64,000 nt of DNA, taken from Nannocystis bainbridge (GTDB taxonomy: Bacteria > Myxococcota_A > Polyangia > Nannocystales > Nannocystaceae). The stretch lies in contig NZ_JAQNDL010000001.1 in NCBI RefSeq assembly GCF_028368995.1, forward strand, positions 3,436,001 to 3,500,000, in the 5' to 3' direction. Position numbers and translations under genes: made by a program. The notes beneath the pieces are model-generated. The model worked only from the letters and a program-made list of their open reading frames with translations, did no database searches and was not told the DNA's origin. Below are positions 7,871 to 15,351 of this stretch, in pieces (position 1 is the stretch's first letter; each line of letters begins with the position of its first letter).

Positions 7871-9019
7871 ATGGCTTGGGCGAAGCGATTGTCGTTGTGT
7901 CTCGGTGCTCTCTCGGCGTGCGATCCGCAGCAAGGCGGGACCTCGGCGTCGGCCGGCGAGACCACGACCTCCACCGACGCATCCACGACGAGCGGCACGG
8001 ACGCCTCGACCGCCGGCACCGAGGCGACGACCGAGGCCACGCCCACCACCGGCGAGCCGGGCGAGCCGCTCGGCTGCGCCGACGTGCGCTGGGCCTACGA
8101 CGTGGCCAAGTTCCAGGCCATCAGCGACCTGGCCGTCGACTCGCGCGGGCACGTGCGCGCCACCCTGAGCGGCGCCGAGGTGTTTCGCGTGCTCGACCTC
8201 GACACCGGCGGCGTCGAGGTCGGCGCGTTCGAGGTCTCGAGCGTCGACGCTTTCGTCCGCTGGGGCGGGCTCGACGGCGACGACAACGTGGTGCTGCAGG
8301 TGCAAGAGGACGGCCCGCAGTGGCCCCGCGACTGGGTCCGCAAGTTCTCGCTGGACGGCGCGCTGCTGTGGGAGGTCGAGTTCGCGGCGAAGAGCGACGG
8401 GTTCCCGGTCGGCCGTCCGGCGCCCGGCCCCGATGGTTCGGTGCTGGTCTCGCGCTCGGGCTCCCTTCACAAGTTCGCCGCCGACGGCTCGCCGGTGTGG
8501 GAGCAGGCCAACCTCGACGGTCTGCAGCCCTTCGCGGTCAACGCGGCCGGCGTCAGCGTCGCATGGTTGCTGGCGACCAAGATCGTGCGCGTGCTCGATC
8601 CCGCCGGCATCCCGCTGTGGCAGGCCGAATGGGGCCAGGAGGGGCTGGCCGATCGCTTCATCGTGCTCGACGGCGCCGGCGACGTCGTCGTCGGCGAGCA
8701 GCACCACGGCCTGGCGCGGTTCAGCGGCGACGGCGCGCTCGCGTGGGAGAAGACCGAGGCCGAGCTCGGGCTGCGGATCGACGGGCTGGTGATGAACGAG
8801 GCCGGGCAGCTGGCCGTGCTCGGCCTCCCGGACACCGGCCCGCAGGTGGTCGTGTCCTTCGGCCCCGACGGCGCCGAGGTCGGCCGCCGCGCTTGCACCC
8901 AGCTCTCCCACGTCGGAGAGCTGGCGATCGACGCCGCGGGCCGGGTGACGATCGCCGGCTACGACTTCATCGCCGAGAACGGCCAGTTCGACTGGTGGAT
9001 CGTCGCGTTCGACGGTTGA
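7871..9019 (+). CDS. Beta-propeller (PQQ-like) repeat lipoprotein
   Basis: 382 residues. The signal peptide MAWAKRLSLCLGALSAC has a lipobox ending in Cys17, followed by a Thr/Ser/Gly-rich spacer (STDASTTSGTDASTAGTEATT). From ~residue 65 the protein has repeated strands of the form FSLDGALLWEVEF, FAADGSPVWEQANL, LDPAGIPLWQAEWG and FSGDGALAWEKTEA, typical of PQQ/Kelch-like beta-propellers in myxobacterial surface lipoproteins. It is predicted to be an outer-membrane-anchored binding or scaffold protein; no catalytic residues are recognised. It is the last gene before a 177-bp spacer packed with palindromic repeats. Confidence 0.7.
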   Translation: MAWAKRLSLCLGALSACDPQQGGTSASAGETTTSTDASTTSGTDASTAGTEATTEATPTTGEPGEPLGCADVRWAYDVAKFQAISDLAVDSRGHVRATLSGAEVFRVLDLDTGGVEVGAFEVSSVDAFVRWGGLDGDDNVVLQVQEDGPQWPRDWVRKFSLDGALLWEVEFAAKSDGFPVGRPAPGPDGSVLVSRSGSLHKFAADGSPVWEQANLDGLQPFAVNAAGVSVAWLLATKIVRVLDPAGIPLWQAEWGQEGLADRFIVLDGAGDVVVGEQHHGLARFSGDGALAWEKTEAELGLRIDGLVMNEAGQLAVLGLPDTGPQVVVSFGPDGAEVGRRACTQLSHVGELAIDAAGRVTIAGYDFIAENGQFDWWIVAFDG

Positions 9020-9029
9020 TGTGTTCTCA

Positions 9030-9147
9030 AAAACATGTCCATTCGGACATGTCATAAAGAACACGTCACCACGGACAGAGCCCGGAGACATGTCTCTTCG
9101 GGCATAGCCCGCTCGGCCCGTCACATGTCCCTTCGGACATGTGCCGG
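9030..9147. repeat. Cluster of three ACATGTCC palindromes
   Basis: Two copies are perfect: 9033-9052 is ACATGTCC-ATTC-GGACATGT and 9123-9142 is ACATGTCC-CTTC-GGACATGT. Between them lie an imperfect copy (GAGACATGTCTCTTCGGGCAT) and a degenerate half. They fill the gap between a plus-strand and a minus-strand gene end, so they may also act as bidirectional terminators. Confidence 0.75.
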
Positions 9148-9196
9148 AGGCTCACGGCGGAGGACGCGCGGCTCGGCGCCGCGCGTCTCCTGGCCC

Positions 9197-10252
9197 TCAG
9201 GACAGGTTCGAAGCCGCCTGCAGCGTGCTCAGCAGTTCGCGCCAGGCGGTCAGCTCGGGGCGGCCGGGTTTGCGCTCGCCGAACAGCAGGGCGATGTTGT
9301 CGCCCGCGGCGTCGAACAGCTCGAGCGAGGTGACGACGCCGTCGTCGGTCGGCTTGTCGACGACAAAGGCGCTGGCGACCAGGTCGCGGCGGAGGTGGAG
9401 GTTGAAGCCCGGGTCGAGCACGTTGATCCACGGGCCCATCGGCACGATCTTGCGCACGGGGCCGGTGTGGATCTGGATGCACCCGGGGCTGCCGACGAAG
9501 ATCATGATCGGCAGCTCGCTGGCGGCCGCGCTGTTCAGGACCGCCTCGATGCTGTCCGTGGCGACCGGGCGGACGAAGCCCTCGGGCGCGAGGCGCATCG
9601 CCTGCAGGCGCGCCACCCCGGACTTGCGCAGCAGGCCGAAGAACTCGTGGGTGTCGCGCAGGCCCCGCCAACCGGCCTGAAACGCCGCGACGTCGACCTC
9701 GGCGTCGGGCGTCTCGGCCTTGCGGGGCGGCCGCGGGGTCAGGCGGATCGTCGGCTCCTGGTGCTCCGCGCGGAAGATGTCGACGAGCTGGCGGTACTCG
9801 GCCAGCTCGGTCTTCTCCTTGGCGTAGATCTTGTGGACCGCGTCGCCGTGGGCGTCGAAGAAATGCAGGCTCTGCTTGCCGTCCTCGTCGACCGCGAACC
9901 CGTGGGCCCACTGCGACAGGAAGATCCGCAGATCGATCGGCCCGTCGCCGTGCACGATCCCGTGCGGGCCCGAGATCTCCGGCTCGGTGTACTCGCCGGT
10001 CTTCTCGTGCACGGCGCTCTCGTTGCGGGTGAGCGCCATGACCTCGCCGAGCAGCGGCAGCCGGCGCAAGATGGCCGGCCAGTCGTCGATGAGGCGCACG
10101 GTGGTGGTGCCGCACTCGGTCGCGCGCAGCTCGGCCTCGCTGACGCCGAGGCGGGTGGCGGCGTCGCGGATCCGCAGCTTCGGCTCGCTGGCGCGGAGGT
10201 CACGCCAGGCGTGGGCGAGGTTGTTCGAGGGGGTCGGGGTGGCAGGTTGCAT
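9197..10252 (-). CDS. hmuS: Hemin-degrading/hemin-transport factor HmuS (HemS/ChuS family)
   Basis: 351 residues, the normal length for HemS/ChuS. The protein has the two homologous halves of the family: LRIRDAATRLGVSEAELRATECG near the start, then a middle-to-end half containing LRKSGVARLQAMRLAPEGF. GSPGCIQIHTGPVRKIVPMGPWINVLDPGFNLHL is the classic HemS core. It handles heme in the cytoplasm after uptake, either breaking the ring or passing it on. It is third in the minus-strand order receptor-hmuY-hmuS, 38 bp after hmuY, so probably part of the Fur-controlled heme operon. The start MQPATPTPSNN was chosen because upstream frame sequence belongs to hmuY read in another frame. Confidence 0.9.
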   Translation of the reverse strand: MQPATPTPSNNLAHAWRDLRASEPKLRIRDAATRLGVSEAELRATECGTTTVRLIDDWPAILRRLPLLGEVMALTRNESAVHEKTGEYTEPEISGPHGIVHGDGPIDLRIFLSQWAHGFAVDEDGKQSLHFFDAHGDAVHKIYAKEKTELAEYRQLVDIFRAEHQEPTIRLTPRPPRKAETPDAEVDVAAFQAGWRGLRDTHEFFGLLRKSGVARLQAMRLAPEGFVRPVATDSIEAVLNSAAASELPIMIFVGSPGCIQIHTGPVRKIVPMGPWINVLDPGFNLHLRRDLVASAFVVDKPTDDGVVTSLELFDAAGDNIALLFGERKPGRPELTAWRELLSTLQAASNLS

Positions 10253-10290
10253 GGCGGGGTCCGTCGCGGCTTTCAGAGTATGGATCGGGA

Positions 10291-10905
10291 TCAGGGCAGC
10301 GCTGCCCAGCGGAAGCTGACGAACCCGGGCGTGCCGGCCTCGTCGTAGAAGCCCAGCATCTCGAGCTTGAAGTGATTGCCCTCGGGCGTGCGGACCACGT
10401 ACACGCGGTCGGCCTTGGGCGCGAGCGTGTGGTCCATGATGTTGTAGTCGAACCAGTTGTCGAAGGCGTAGCCGGGCTCGACGTTGGCCATCTCGCCGCC
10501 GGTGCCGGGGCCCTGGGCCTCGTCGGCGATCCAGCCGTCGGCCGGGACGGCGGTGACGGCGTCGAAGCTGGTGCCGTCGAGGATCGCGACCTCGACGCCG
10601 CCCTTGCCCGAGGTGCCGCCGTTCGACTTGACGTTGAAGCGCAGCGCCGCCAGGTCCCACACCTGGTCGTCGTCGGCGTCGGCCGGCTCCACGGCGCCCT
10701 TCGACTCGAAGTCGAAGTACGTCCACGCCTCCTCGCTGGTCGAGTCGATGATCGACTCGTAGCTGCCGTCGCCGAGGTCCTCGGTGACGACCGGGCCGTC
10801 GGTCGGCAGCTCGTCGCCGTCGGTGGTGTCGGAGGCCGAGCTTTCGGTGCAAGCGGGCAGGGCGGCGGCGGCGAGCGCCAACGAGAGCAGCAGGGGGCGG
10901 GTCAT
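10291..10905 (-). CDS. hmuY: HmuY-family heme-binding lipoprotein
   Basis: 204 residues with a clear lipoprotein signal, MTRPLLLSLALAAAALPAC. An acidic Ser/Thr/Asp spacer follows, then the HmuY-type beta domain (AWTYFDFESKGAV, VWDLAALRFNVKSNGGTSG, the YVVRTPEGNHFKLEML region). HmuY proteins capture heme outside the cell and pass it to a TonB receptor. The start codon overlaps the receptor stop (ATGA, 10902-10905), so translation is coupled. Together with hmuS this forms a full heme uptake set. Confidence 0.87.
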   Translation of the reverse strand: MTRPLLLSLALAAAALPACTESSASDTTDGDELPTDGPVVTEDLGDGSYESIIDSTSEEAWTYFDFESKGAVEPADADDDQVWDLAALRFNVKSNGGTSGKGGVEVAILDGTSFDAVTAVPADGWIADEAQGPGTGGEMANVEPGYAFDNWFDYNIMDHTLAPKADRVYVVRTPEGNHFKLEMLGFYDEAGTPGFVSFRWAALP

Positions 10906-12962
10906 GGCTTACGTGTCCTTTTGGGCAGGTCGGTGCGGATGCGGGCCGAGATCCCGCCGTAGAACAGGCGGGGTACCAGCGGCAAGTAGGCGGCGTCGCC
11001 GGCGTTGAGCAGGTTGTCGACGCCGGCGAAGAAGGTCAGCTTGCCGCCGAGGATGTCCTGGGCGACGCGCACGTCGAGGTTGGCGTACGGCGACACGCGC
11101 AGCGGCTCCTCGACGCCGTCGCCGTCGTTGTCGCCGTAGTAGAACTGCTTGCCGAACACCGCCGTGCGGACCTGGGCCGAGGTGCCCCAGCGCGGGTGCT
11201 TCCAGCGCACGCGCGCGCTCGAGTGGTGCATCGGCCGGCCGGGCAGGCGCCGCTTCAGCTCGAGGTCGCGGGCGTCGGTGAACGTGTAGCTGACCTCGGC
11301 GTCGACCATGTCGGTGAACTTGACCGCCAGCGCCGCCTCGACGCCCTGGCTGCGCGCCGCGCCGACGTTGGTGTACTGGAACGCGTTGTCGGAGCCGAGC
11401 ATCAAGGTCGTCGCGTCGAGCGCGATCAGGTCCTTGAGGCGGTGGTGGAAATAATCGAAGGTCAGGGTGCGGCCGGGCGACAGCCGCCAGGCCACGCCAG
11501 CGGTGGCGCTGCGCGCCGTCTCGGCCTTGAGCTCGGGGTTGCCGGTCACGCGGTAGCCGGCGGCCGGGTTGGCGAACGCGAGGTAGAGCTCGCGGAAGCT
11601 CGGGGCGCGGAAGCCGAGGCCGGCGCTGGCCCGCAGCGTGAAGCTCTCGGCCGGGTCGATGCGGAACGCCAGGCGCGGCGAGCCGTAGCCGCCGAACTGC
11701 GAGTCGAGGTCGAGGCGCACGCCGGGCACGACGATGATCAGCGGCTTGAGGGCGATCTTCCACTCGTCCTGGGCGTAGAGGGCGAACCGCTGGCGGTCGG
11801 ACGAGGCGGTGGCGAGCCGCGGGGTCGAGAGATACTCGAGCTGGGTCTCGATGCCGGCGCTGAACAGGTGACGGCCGGCGATCATGTGGTCGTACTGGGC
11901 GCCGAACTGGCCGAGCGTGTCCTTGGTGCGCTGGGCCTGGTCGAGCGCGCTGGACTTGCGCTGGTCGAGCACGAAGTTGTCGTCGAAGTGGGCCAGGTGG
12001 GCGACCAGCCGCAGCCGCGCGGGCGCGTCCCAGGTGATCTCGGGGATGAAGCTGACGGATGTCGTTTGGGTCAGGTTGTTGCGGTCGAACACCGCGCCGG
12101 CGGCGTTGCTGTCGATGCCGTGGAGGTCGCGCCGCTGGTAGTCGGCGATGAGGCCGAGGTTGACGTCGCGGCGCACGCGGAACTCGGTCCGCTGCGAGGC
12201 GTTGAAGGAGTGGCCGCGGGCGCCGGTGGTCGAGGGCGTGCTGCGGTCGCGGTCGAAGCCGGCGGTGTAGTGCCAGCCGGCGCTCCAGCGGGTGCTCCAG
12301 CGCCCGCGCGCCCCGCCGATGGTGGCGCTCAGGTCGGAGGTGTGGAAGCTGCCGTAGCGGGCCCGCGCGTCGACCTCGAGCTTCCGCGAGGCCCGGCGGG
12401 TGATGATGTTGATGACGCCCGCGATCGCGTCGGCGCCGTACAGCGAGCTGCCGGGGCCCTTGACGATCTCGACCTGGGCGATGTCCTCGGCCGGGAAGCG
12501 CGAGAGGTCGAGCACGCCGCCGACCCTGCCGGTCGCGCGCTGACCGTCGACGAGGATCAGCACGTACTTGGAGTCGAGGCCCTGCATCTGGATGCCGACC
12601 CCGCCAGCGCCGGCGAAGCTGCGAATGATCTGCAGGCCCGGCTGCTCCTCGAGCACGCCCGCCAGCGTCTCCGCCCCCGAGGCCTCGATCGCGGCCCGGT
12701 CGACCACCCGCGTCGACACTGCGACGTCGCCGATCGCCTGCTCGGTCCGCGCCGAGGTGACCACCACCGTCTTGCTCTCCTTCGGCGGCCGCACGTCAGG
12801 CCGCTCCCGTCGCGGCGGGGCCGCGTGCACGGGGGTCGCGGTGGTCGCAGTCAGCAGCATGGCGAGCAGCGGCAGCGCCGATGGAAAATGAAAACTGATT
12901 TCAAATTGATCGACAGCCACGCCGTGGGCGTCAAGACCGCGCGCCGTGATGTTTCTCCTCAT
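10902..12962 (-). CDS. hmuR: TonB-dependent heme receptor (HmuR-like)
   Basis: 686 residues from the first in-frame ATG. The pieces in order are a hydrophobic export segment (ALPLLAMLLTATTATPVHA), a TonB-box-like KTVVVTSARTEQ, the plug domain (LAGVLEEQPGLQIIRSF, LVDGQRATGRVGG, VEIVKGPGSSLYGADAIAGVINII), and a 22-strand-type barrel ending YLPLVPRLFYGGISARIR. HmuY and HmuS downstream point to heme as substrate. The start is uncertain: the ATG at 12962 directly touches the Fur box, AGGAG follows just inside the frame, and the residues before the hydrophobic segment lack the usual positive charge. A GTG at 12920 is an alternative. Confidence 0.9.
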   Translation of the reverse strand: MRRNITARGLDAHGVAVDQFEISFHFPSALPLLAMLLTATTATPVHAAPPRRERPDVRPPKESKTVVVTSARTEQAIGDVAVSTRVVDRAAIEASGAETLAGVLEEQPGLQIIRSFAGAGGVGIQMQGLDSKYVLILVDGQRATGRVGGVLDLSRFPAEDIAQVEIVKGPGSSLYGADAIAGVINIITRRASRKLEVDARARYGSFHTSDLSATIGGARGRWSTRWSAGWHYTAGFDRDRSTPSTTGARGHSFNASQRTEFRVRRDVNLGLIADYQRRDLHGIDSNAAGAVFDRNNLTQTTSVSFIPEITWDAPARLRLVAHLAHFDDNFVLDQRKSSALDQAQRTKDTLGQFGAQYDHMIAGRHLFSAGIETQLEYLSTPRLATASSDRQRFALYAQDEWKIALKPLIIVVPGVRLDLDSQFGGYGSPRLAFRIDPAESFTLRASAGLGFRAPSFRELYLAFANPAAGYRVTGNPELKAETARSATAGVAWRLSPGRTLTFDYFHHRLKDLIALDATTLMLGSDNAFQYTNVGAARSQGVEAALAVKFTDMVDAEVSYTFTDARDLELKRRLPGRPMHHSSARVRWKHPRWGTSAQVRTAVFGKQFYYGDNDGDGVEEPLRVSPYANLDVRVAQDILGGKLTFFAGVDNLLNAGDAAYLPLVPRLFYGGISARIRTDLPKRTRKP

Positions 12963-12977
12963 TGATAATCATTATCA
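12963..12977. promoter_or_regulatory. Fur box
   Basis: TGATAATCATTATCA is an exact match to the 7-1-7 Fur consensus TGATAATnATTATCA. It stands between the heme receptor (minus) and a small membrane protein (plus), so iron-replete Fur would be expected to repress one or both directions. Confidence 0.9.
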
Positions 12978-13014
12978 TTTGCACGAGAAAACCCGCGCGG
13001 CCGGCGAAGCGGCG

Positions 13015-13377
13015 ATGAAGGCGGGCGCGCGCCGGGAGCGACGCTTCGTGCTCGCCCTGGTGGCGATGCTGCTGCTGGTGCCGCCCATCGTACGCGAGCT
13101 TTATCCGCTCTCGCTGCCGTCGATGTTCTCGCGGGCAATCGTCCGCCTGGCGGTCTACGAGGCGAGAGATCCTCGCGGAGCGCCGGCGCCGCTCGAGCCG
13201 CTGCGCCTGCACGTGCCGGAGTGGCACGACCCGCCCGTCCGCACGCTCGGTCGTGACGGCTACGGCCGCCGCAAGCCGACCAGCGTGCAGGTGCTCGGCG
13301 AGGTCGCCAGCGCGGCCGAGGTCCAGCGCGTGGTCCGCTGGGCGCTGCGCCACGACCCGTCGCTGCCGCCGCCGTGA
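13015..13377 (+). CDS. Small single-pass membrane protein next to the Fur box
   Basis: 120 residues. A positively charged N-terminus (MKAGARRERR) precedes one hydrophobic segment, FVLALVAMLLLVPPIV. A ~95-residue periplasmic part ends KKPTSVQVLGEVASAAEVQRVVRWALRHDP in loose form, which could be a reduced partner domain. I do not recognise a family. The frame opens at 12946, but that ATG lies under the Fur box, so the ATG at 13015 was chosen. Its divergent position suggests iron-repressed expression and a link to TonB-type transport, which is inference. The GC-rich, codon-biased frame supports it being real. Confidence 0.5.
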   Translation: MKAGARRERRFVLALVAMLLLVPPIVRELYPLSLPSMFSRAIVRLAVYEARDPRGAPAPLEPLRLHVPEWHDPPVRTLGRDGYGRRKPTSVQVLGEVASAAEVQRVVRWALRHDPSLPPP

Positions 13378-13468
13378 CGGTGACGCCGACGGTGATGGGC
13401 CGCGACGCATCCGGCGCGCTGGCGGTGCTGTCGCGGGCGGAGTGGACGATCGCGCGCTGACCCACGGC

Positions 13469-13543
13469 GACATGGTCGATGCGACATGTCCCGTGAGCCA
13501 TACCAATCCCGGCGATGTCTTTACGACATGTCCCATGAGACAT
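13469..13543. repeat. Cluster of ACATGTCC-type repeats
   Basis: Three or four degenerate copies (ACATGGTCGATGCGACATGT, GATGTCTTTACGACATGT, CCATGAGACATG) lie between the convergent small membrane protein and tetR-type genes. Confidence 0.55.
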
Positions 13544-13580
13544 GCGTCGCGTCGCTCGCGACGGCCCCTGGCGCGGCTCG

Positions 13581-14336
13581 TCAGCAGGTCCGGCCGCGGC
13601 TGCGCACCTGGGCCGCGAGGCCGTCGAGCAGGCGCTGCAGGCCGAACTCGATCTCGGGCGGGAGGCCGCCCTGGACCGGCTCCGCCGCGAATACGGGGCC
13701 GCCGAACACGGCCGCCAGCGTCGGGTAGCGCGACACGTCGACCAGCGACACGACCATGCGCTGGTACTCGGCCTCGGCGCGGGCCGGGTCGGTGGCGCCG
13801 CGGTACATGTCCTGCTGCGCCTGGCTCATGCCGCGCACGGCGGACACGGTGAACATCGCGGCCGACATCGCCTCGAGGCCGTCGAGGCCGCCCGCGGTCA
13901 TCGCCCGCAGCAGCCGCTCGAGCCAGGCGAGCTGGTTGGGGCCGAGCGGCGGGTGGTCGAAATGCAGGCGCAGCAGCCACGGGTGGGCCGCGAACACCCC
14001 CCAGAGGTCGGTCGCCCACGCCAGCACGCTGGCCCGCCAGTCCTCGCCGCGATCGGCAGGCGGCTGGCCGACGACCGCGTCCGCCATCGCCTCGAGCAGC
14101 AGGTCCTTGCTCGGCACGTGGTTGTAGAGCGACATCGTCGTGTAGCCCAGCTCGGCCGCGACGCGCTGCATCGACACCGCCGCGAGCCCCTCGGCGTCCG
14201 CCAGCGCGATCGCGGCCTCGACCAGGCGCTCGAGGCTGAGCTGCGCCTTCGGCCCGCGACGGCCCGGTCGCCCGCGCCCCCACAGCAGGTCGGCGCTGCG
14301 CCTCAAGTCGTGCGAGTCGTCGTCGTCGGTCGCCAT
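13581..14336 (-). CDS. TetR/AcrR-family repressor (TetR_C_1 type)
   Basis: 251 residues. The N-terminal helix-turn-helix is LVEAAIALADAEGLAAVSMQRVAAELGYTTMSLYNHVPSKDLLLEAM (residues ~38-85), a textbook TetR DNA-binding domain. The rest fits the larger ligand-binding domain of the tetracycline-repressor subgroup (HPWLLRLHF, LDGLEAMSAAMFTVSAVRGM). It is divergently transcribed from a DUF2306 membrane protein, with two operator copies in between, so it very likely represses both itself and that gene. The inducer is unknown. The C-terminus (RSRGRTC) is short, with no extra domain. Confidence 0.9.
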   Translation of the reverse strand: MATDDDDSHDLRRSADLLWGRGRPGRRGPKAQLSLERLVEAAIALADAEGLAAVSMQRVAAELGYTTMSLYNHVPSKDLLLEAMADAVVGQPPADRGEDWRASVLAWATDLWGVFAAHPWLLRLHFDHPPLGPNQLAWLERLLRAMTAGGLDGLEAMSAAMFTVSAVRGMSQAQQDMYRGATDPARAEAEYQRMVVSLVDVSRYPTLAAVFGGPVFAAEPVQGGLPPEIEFGLQRLLDGLAAQVRSRGRTC

Positions 14337-14362
14337 CCGGCCCCGCGGAGGGTCCGCGTTTT

Positions 14363-14410
14363 AAAACTATGTACGTGATACATTAAATCATGTACGGTCT
14401 ACATAGTTTT
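14363..14410. promoter_or_regulatory. Double operator for the TetR-type repressor
   Basis: Two identical dyads of the form ATGTA-N5-TACAT lie at 14369-14383 and 14390-14404, 21 bp (two helical turns) centre to centre. The whole block is enclosed by an 11-bp perfect inverted repeat, AAAACTATGTA / TACATAGTTTT (14363-14373 and 14400-14410). It is AT-rich against the genome and sits between the divergent repressor and DUF2306 genes. Confidence 0.8.
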
Positions 14411-14427
14411 CTCTGAACGGAGCCCTG

Positions 14428-15114
14428 ATGCCGCCCACGCCCTCCTCCTCGCCCCTCCGCCGTTCGCCTGCGATGCTCGCGCTGACGCTCACGGCGCTGG
14501 CGTTCCTCGCGTTCTCGCTGCCGCCCTACCTGTCGCTGGACCCGGCCCGCTCGCGCGTGCCGCCGCCGCCGGGGGTGCCCGGCTACTTCGCGGCCCTGGT
14601 CGTGCACGTGACCTGCGGGGCGGTGGCGATGGCGACCTGCTGCCTGCAGATCTGGCCGTGGCTGCGCCGCCGAAGCCCGGCGGTGCACCGGCTCGTCGGC
14701 CGCGTCTACGTGCTCGCCGGGGTGGTCCCGAGCGCGCTGGCCGGCATCTACGTGGCCTGCCACTCGCCGTTCGGGCCGCTCACAGGCGCCAGCAGCCTGG
14801 TGCTCGCGCCGCTGTGGCTGACGGTGACGACGATGGCGGTGCTGCGGGCCCGCCAGCGCCGCCTGGGGGCGCATCGGCGCTGGGCGATCCGCAGCTTCGC
14901 GCTGACGATGTCGATCGTGCTCAACCGCCTGCTCGTGGTGCCGGTGTTCGTGACCCTGTACCTGCTGTTCGGCGGGGACGACGAGGCGCGGCTGCAGCAG
15001 ATCGGCGCACCGATCGTGGCCTGGTCGAGCTGGATCGTCGCGCTCTCGCTGGCCGAGCGCCACCTGCGACGCGAAGCCAGGTCCTCGCGGCCCGACGCAC
15101 GCGCGCTCGACTGA
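14428..15114 (+). CDS. DUF2306-family multi-pass membrane protein
   Basis: 228 residues with about six membrane segments: roughly 16-34, 52-76, 88-108, 117-138, 150-180 and 195-212. YFAALVVHVTCGAVAMATC and AVHRLVGRVYVLAG, with conserved His residues, plus LGAHRRWAIRSFALTMSIV match the DUF2306 family of predicted inner-membrane proteins of unknown role, whose His residues may bind heme. It is the presumed target of the divergent TetR-type repressor, so it may respond to a small molecule. It has a plausible ribosome site (GGAG) 9-10 nt before the ATG. Confidence 0.8.
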   Translation: MPPTPSSSPLRRSPAMLALTLTALAFLAFSLPPYLSLDPARSRVPPPPGVPGYFAALVVHVTCGAVAMATCCLQIWPWLRRRSPAVHRLVGRVYVLAGVVPSALAGIYVACHSPFGPLTGASSLVLAPLWLTVTTMAVLRARQRRLGAHRRWAIRSFALTMSIVLNRLLVVPVFVTLYLLFGGDDEARLQQIGAPIVAWSSWIVALSLAERHLRREARSSRPDARALD

Positions 15115-15319
15115 AGGCCGCGGGCGCACGAAGTTTTATGGCCTTTGAGACAGGTCATAAACCGCAAGGCTCAGCGGTAAACCCGATCATCTTCGCTCGA
15201 AAATCCCCATTAACTAACCATCGTTTTATTTCTTTTAATATTTAAGTGGGCCATACTGACGGAATGATGAGTTTGAGCGCTTCGCGCCATCGCCTCGTCC
15301 GCGCCCCCTCGATCTGGCG
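15115..15319. other. AT-rich spacer with one palindrome copy
   Basis: A 200-bp spacer with an unusually AT-rich core around 15205-15245 (TTTTATTTCTTTTAATATTTAA) in a ~70% GC window, plus a degenerate palindrome copy at 15134-15160. It may hold the promoter of the lipoprotein gene that follows; no gene is seen. Confidence 0.4.
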
Positions 15320-15351
15320 AAAGGGACATGTTTTTAAAAACATGTCCCTTT
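15320..15351. repeat. 32-bp perfect palindrome containing the next gene's start codon
   Basis: The 16-bp arm AAAGGGACATGTTTTT is followed directly by its reverse complement, with no loop. The arms hold GGACATGT and ACATGTCC, and the ATG at 15342 inside the right arm is the likely start of the lipoprotein. Confidence 0.8.

Noticed and set aside
3956..9124. A very long open frame on the minus strand opposite vgrG and the two lipoproteins
   Set aside because: It is the antisense shadow of GC-rich genes; its low-complexity Val/Gly/Asp text mirrors the repeats of vgrG and shows no domain.
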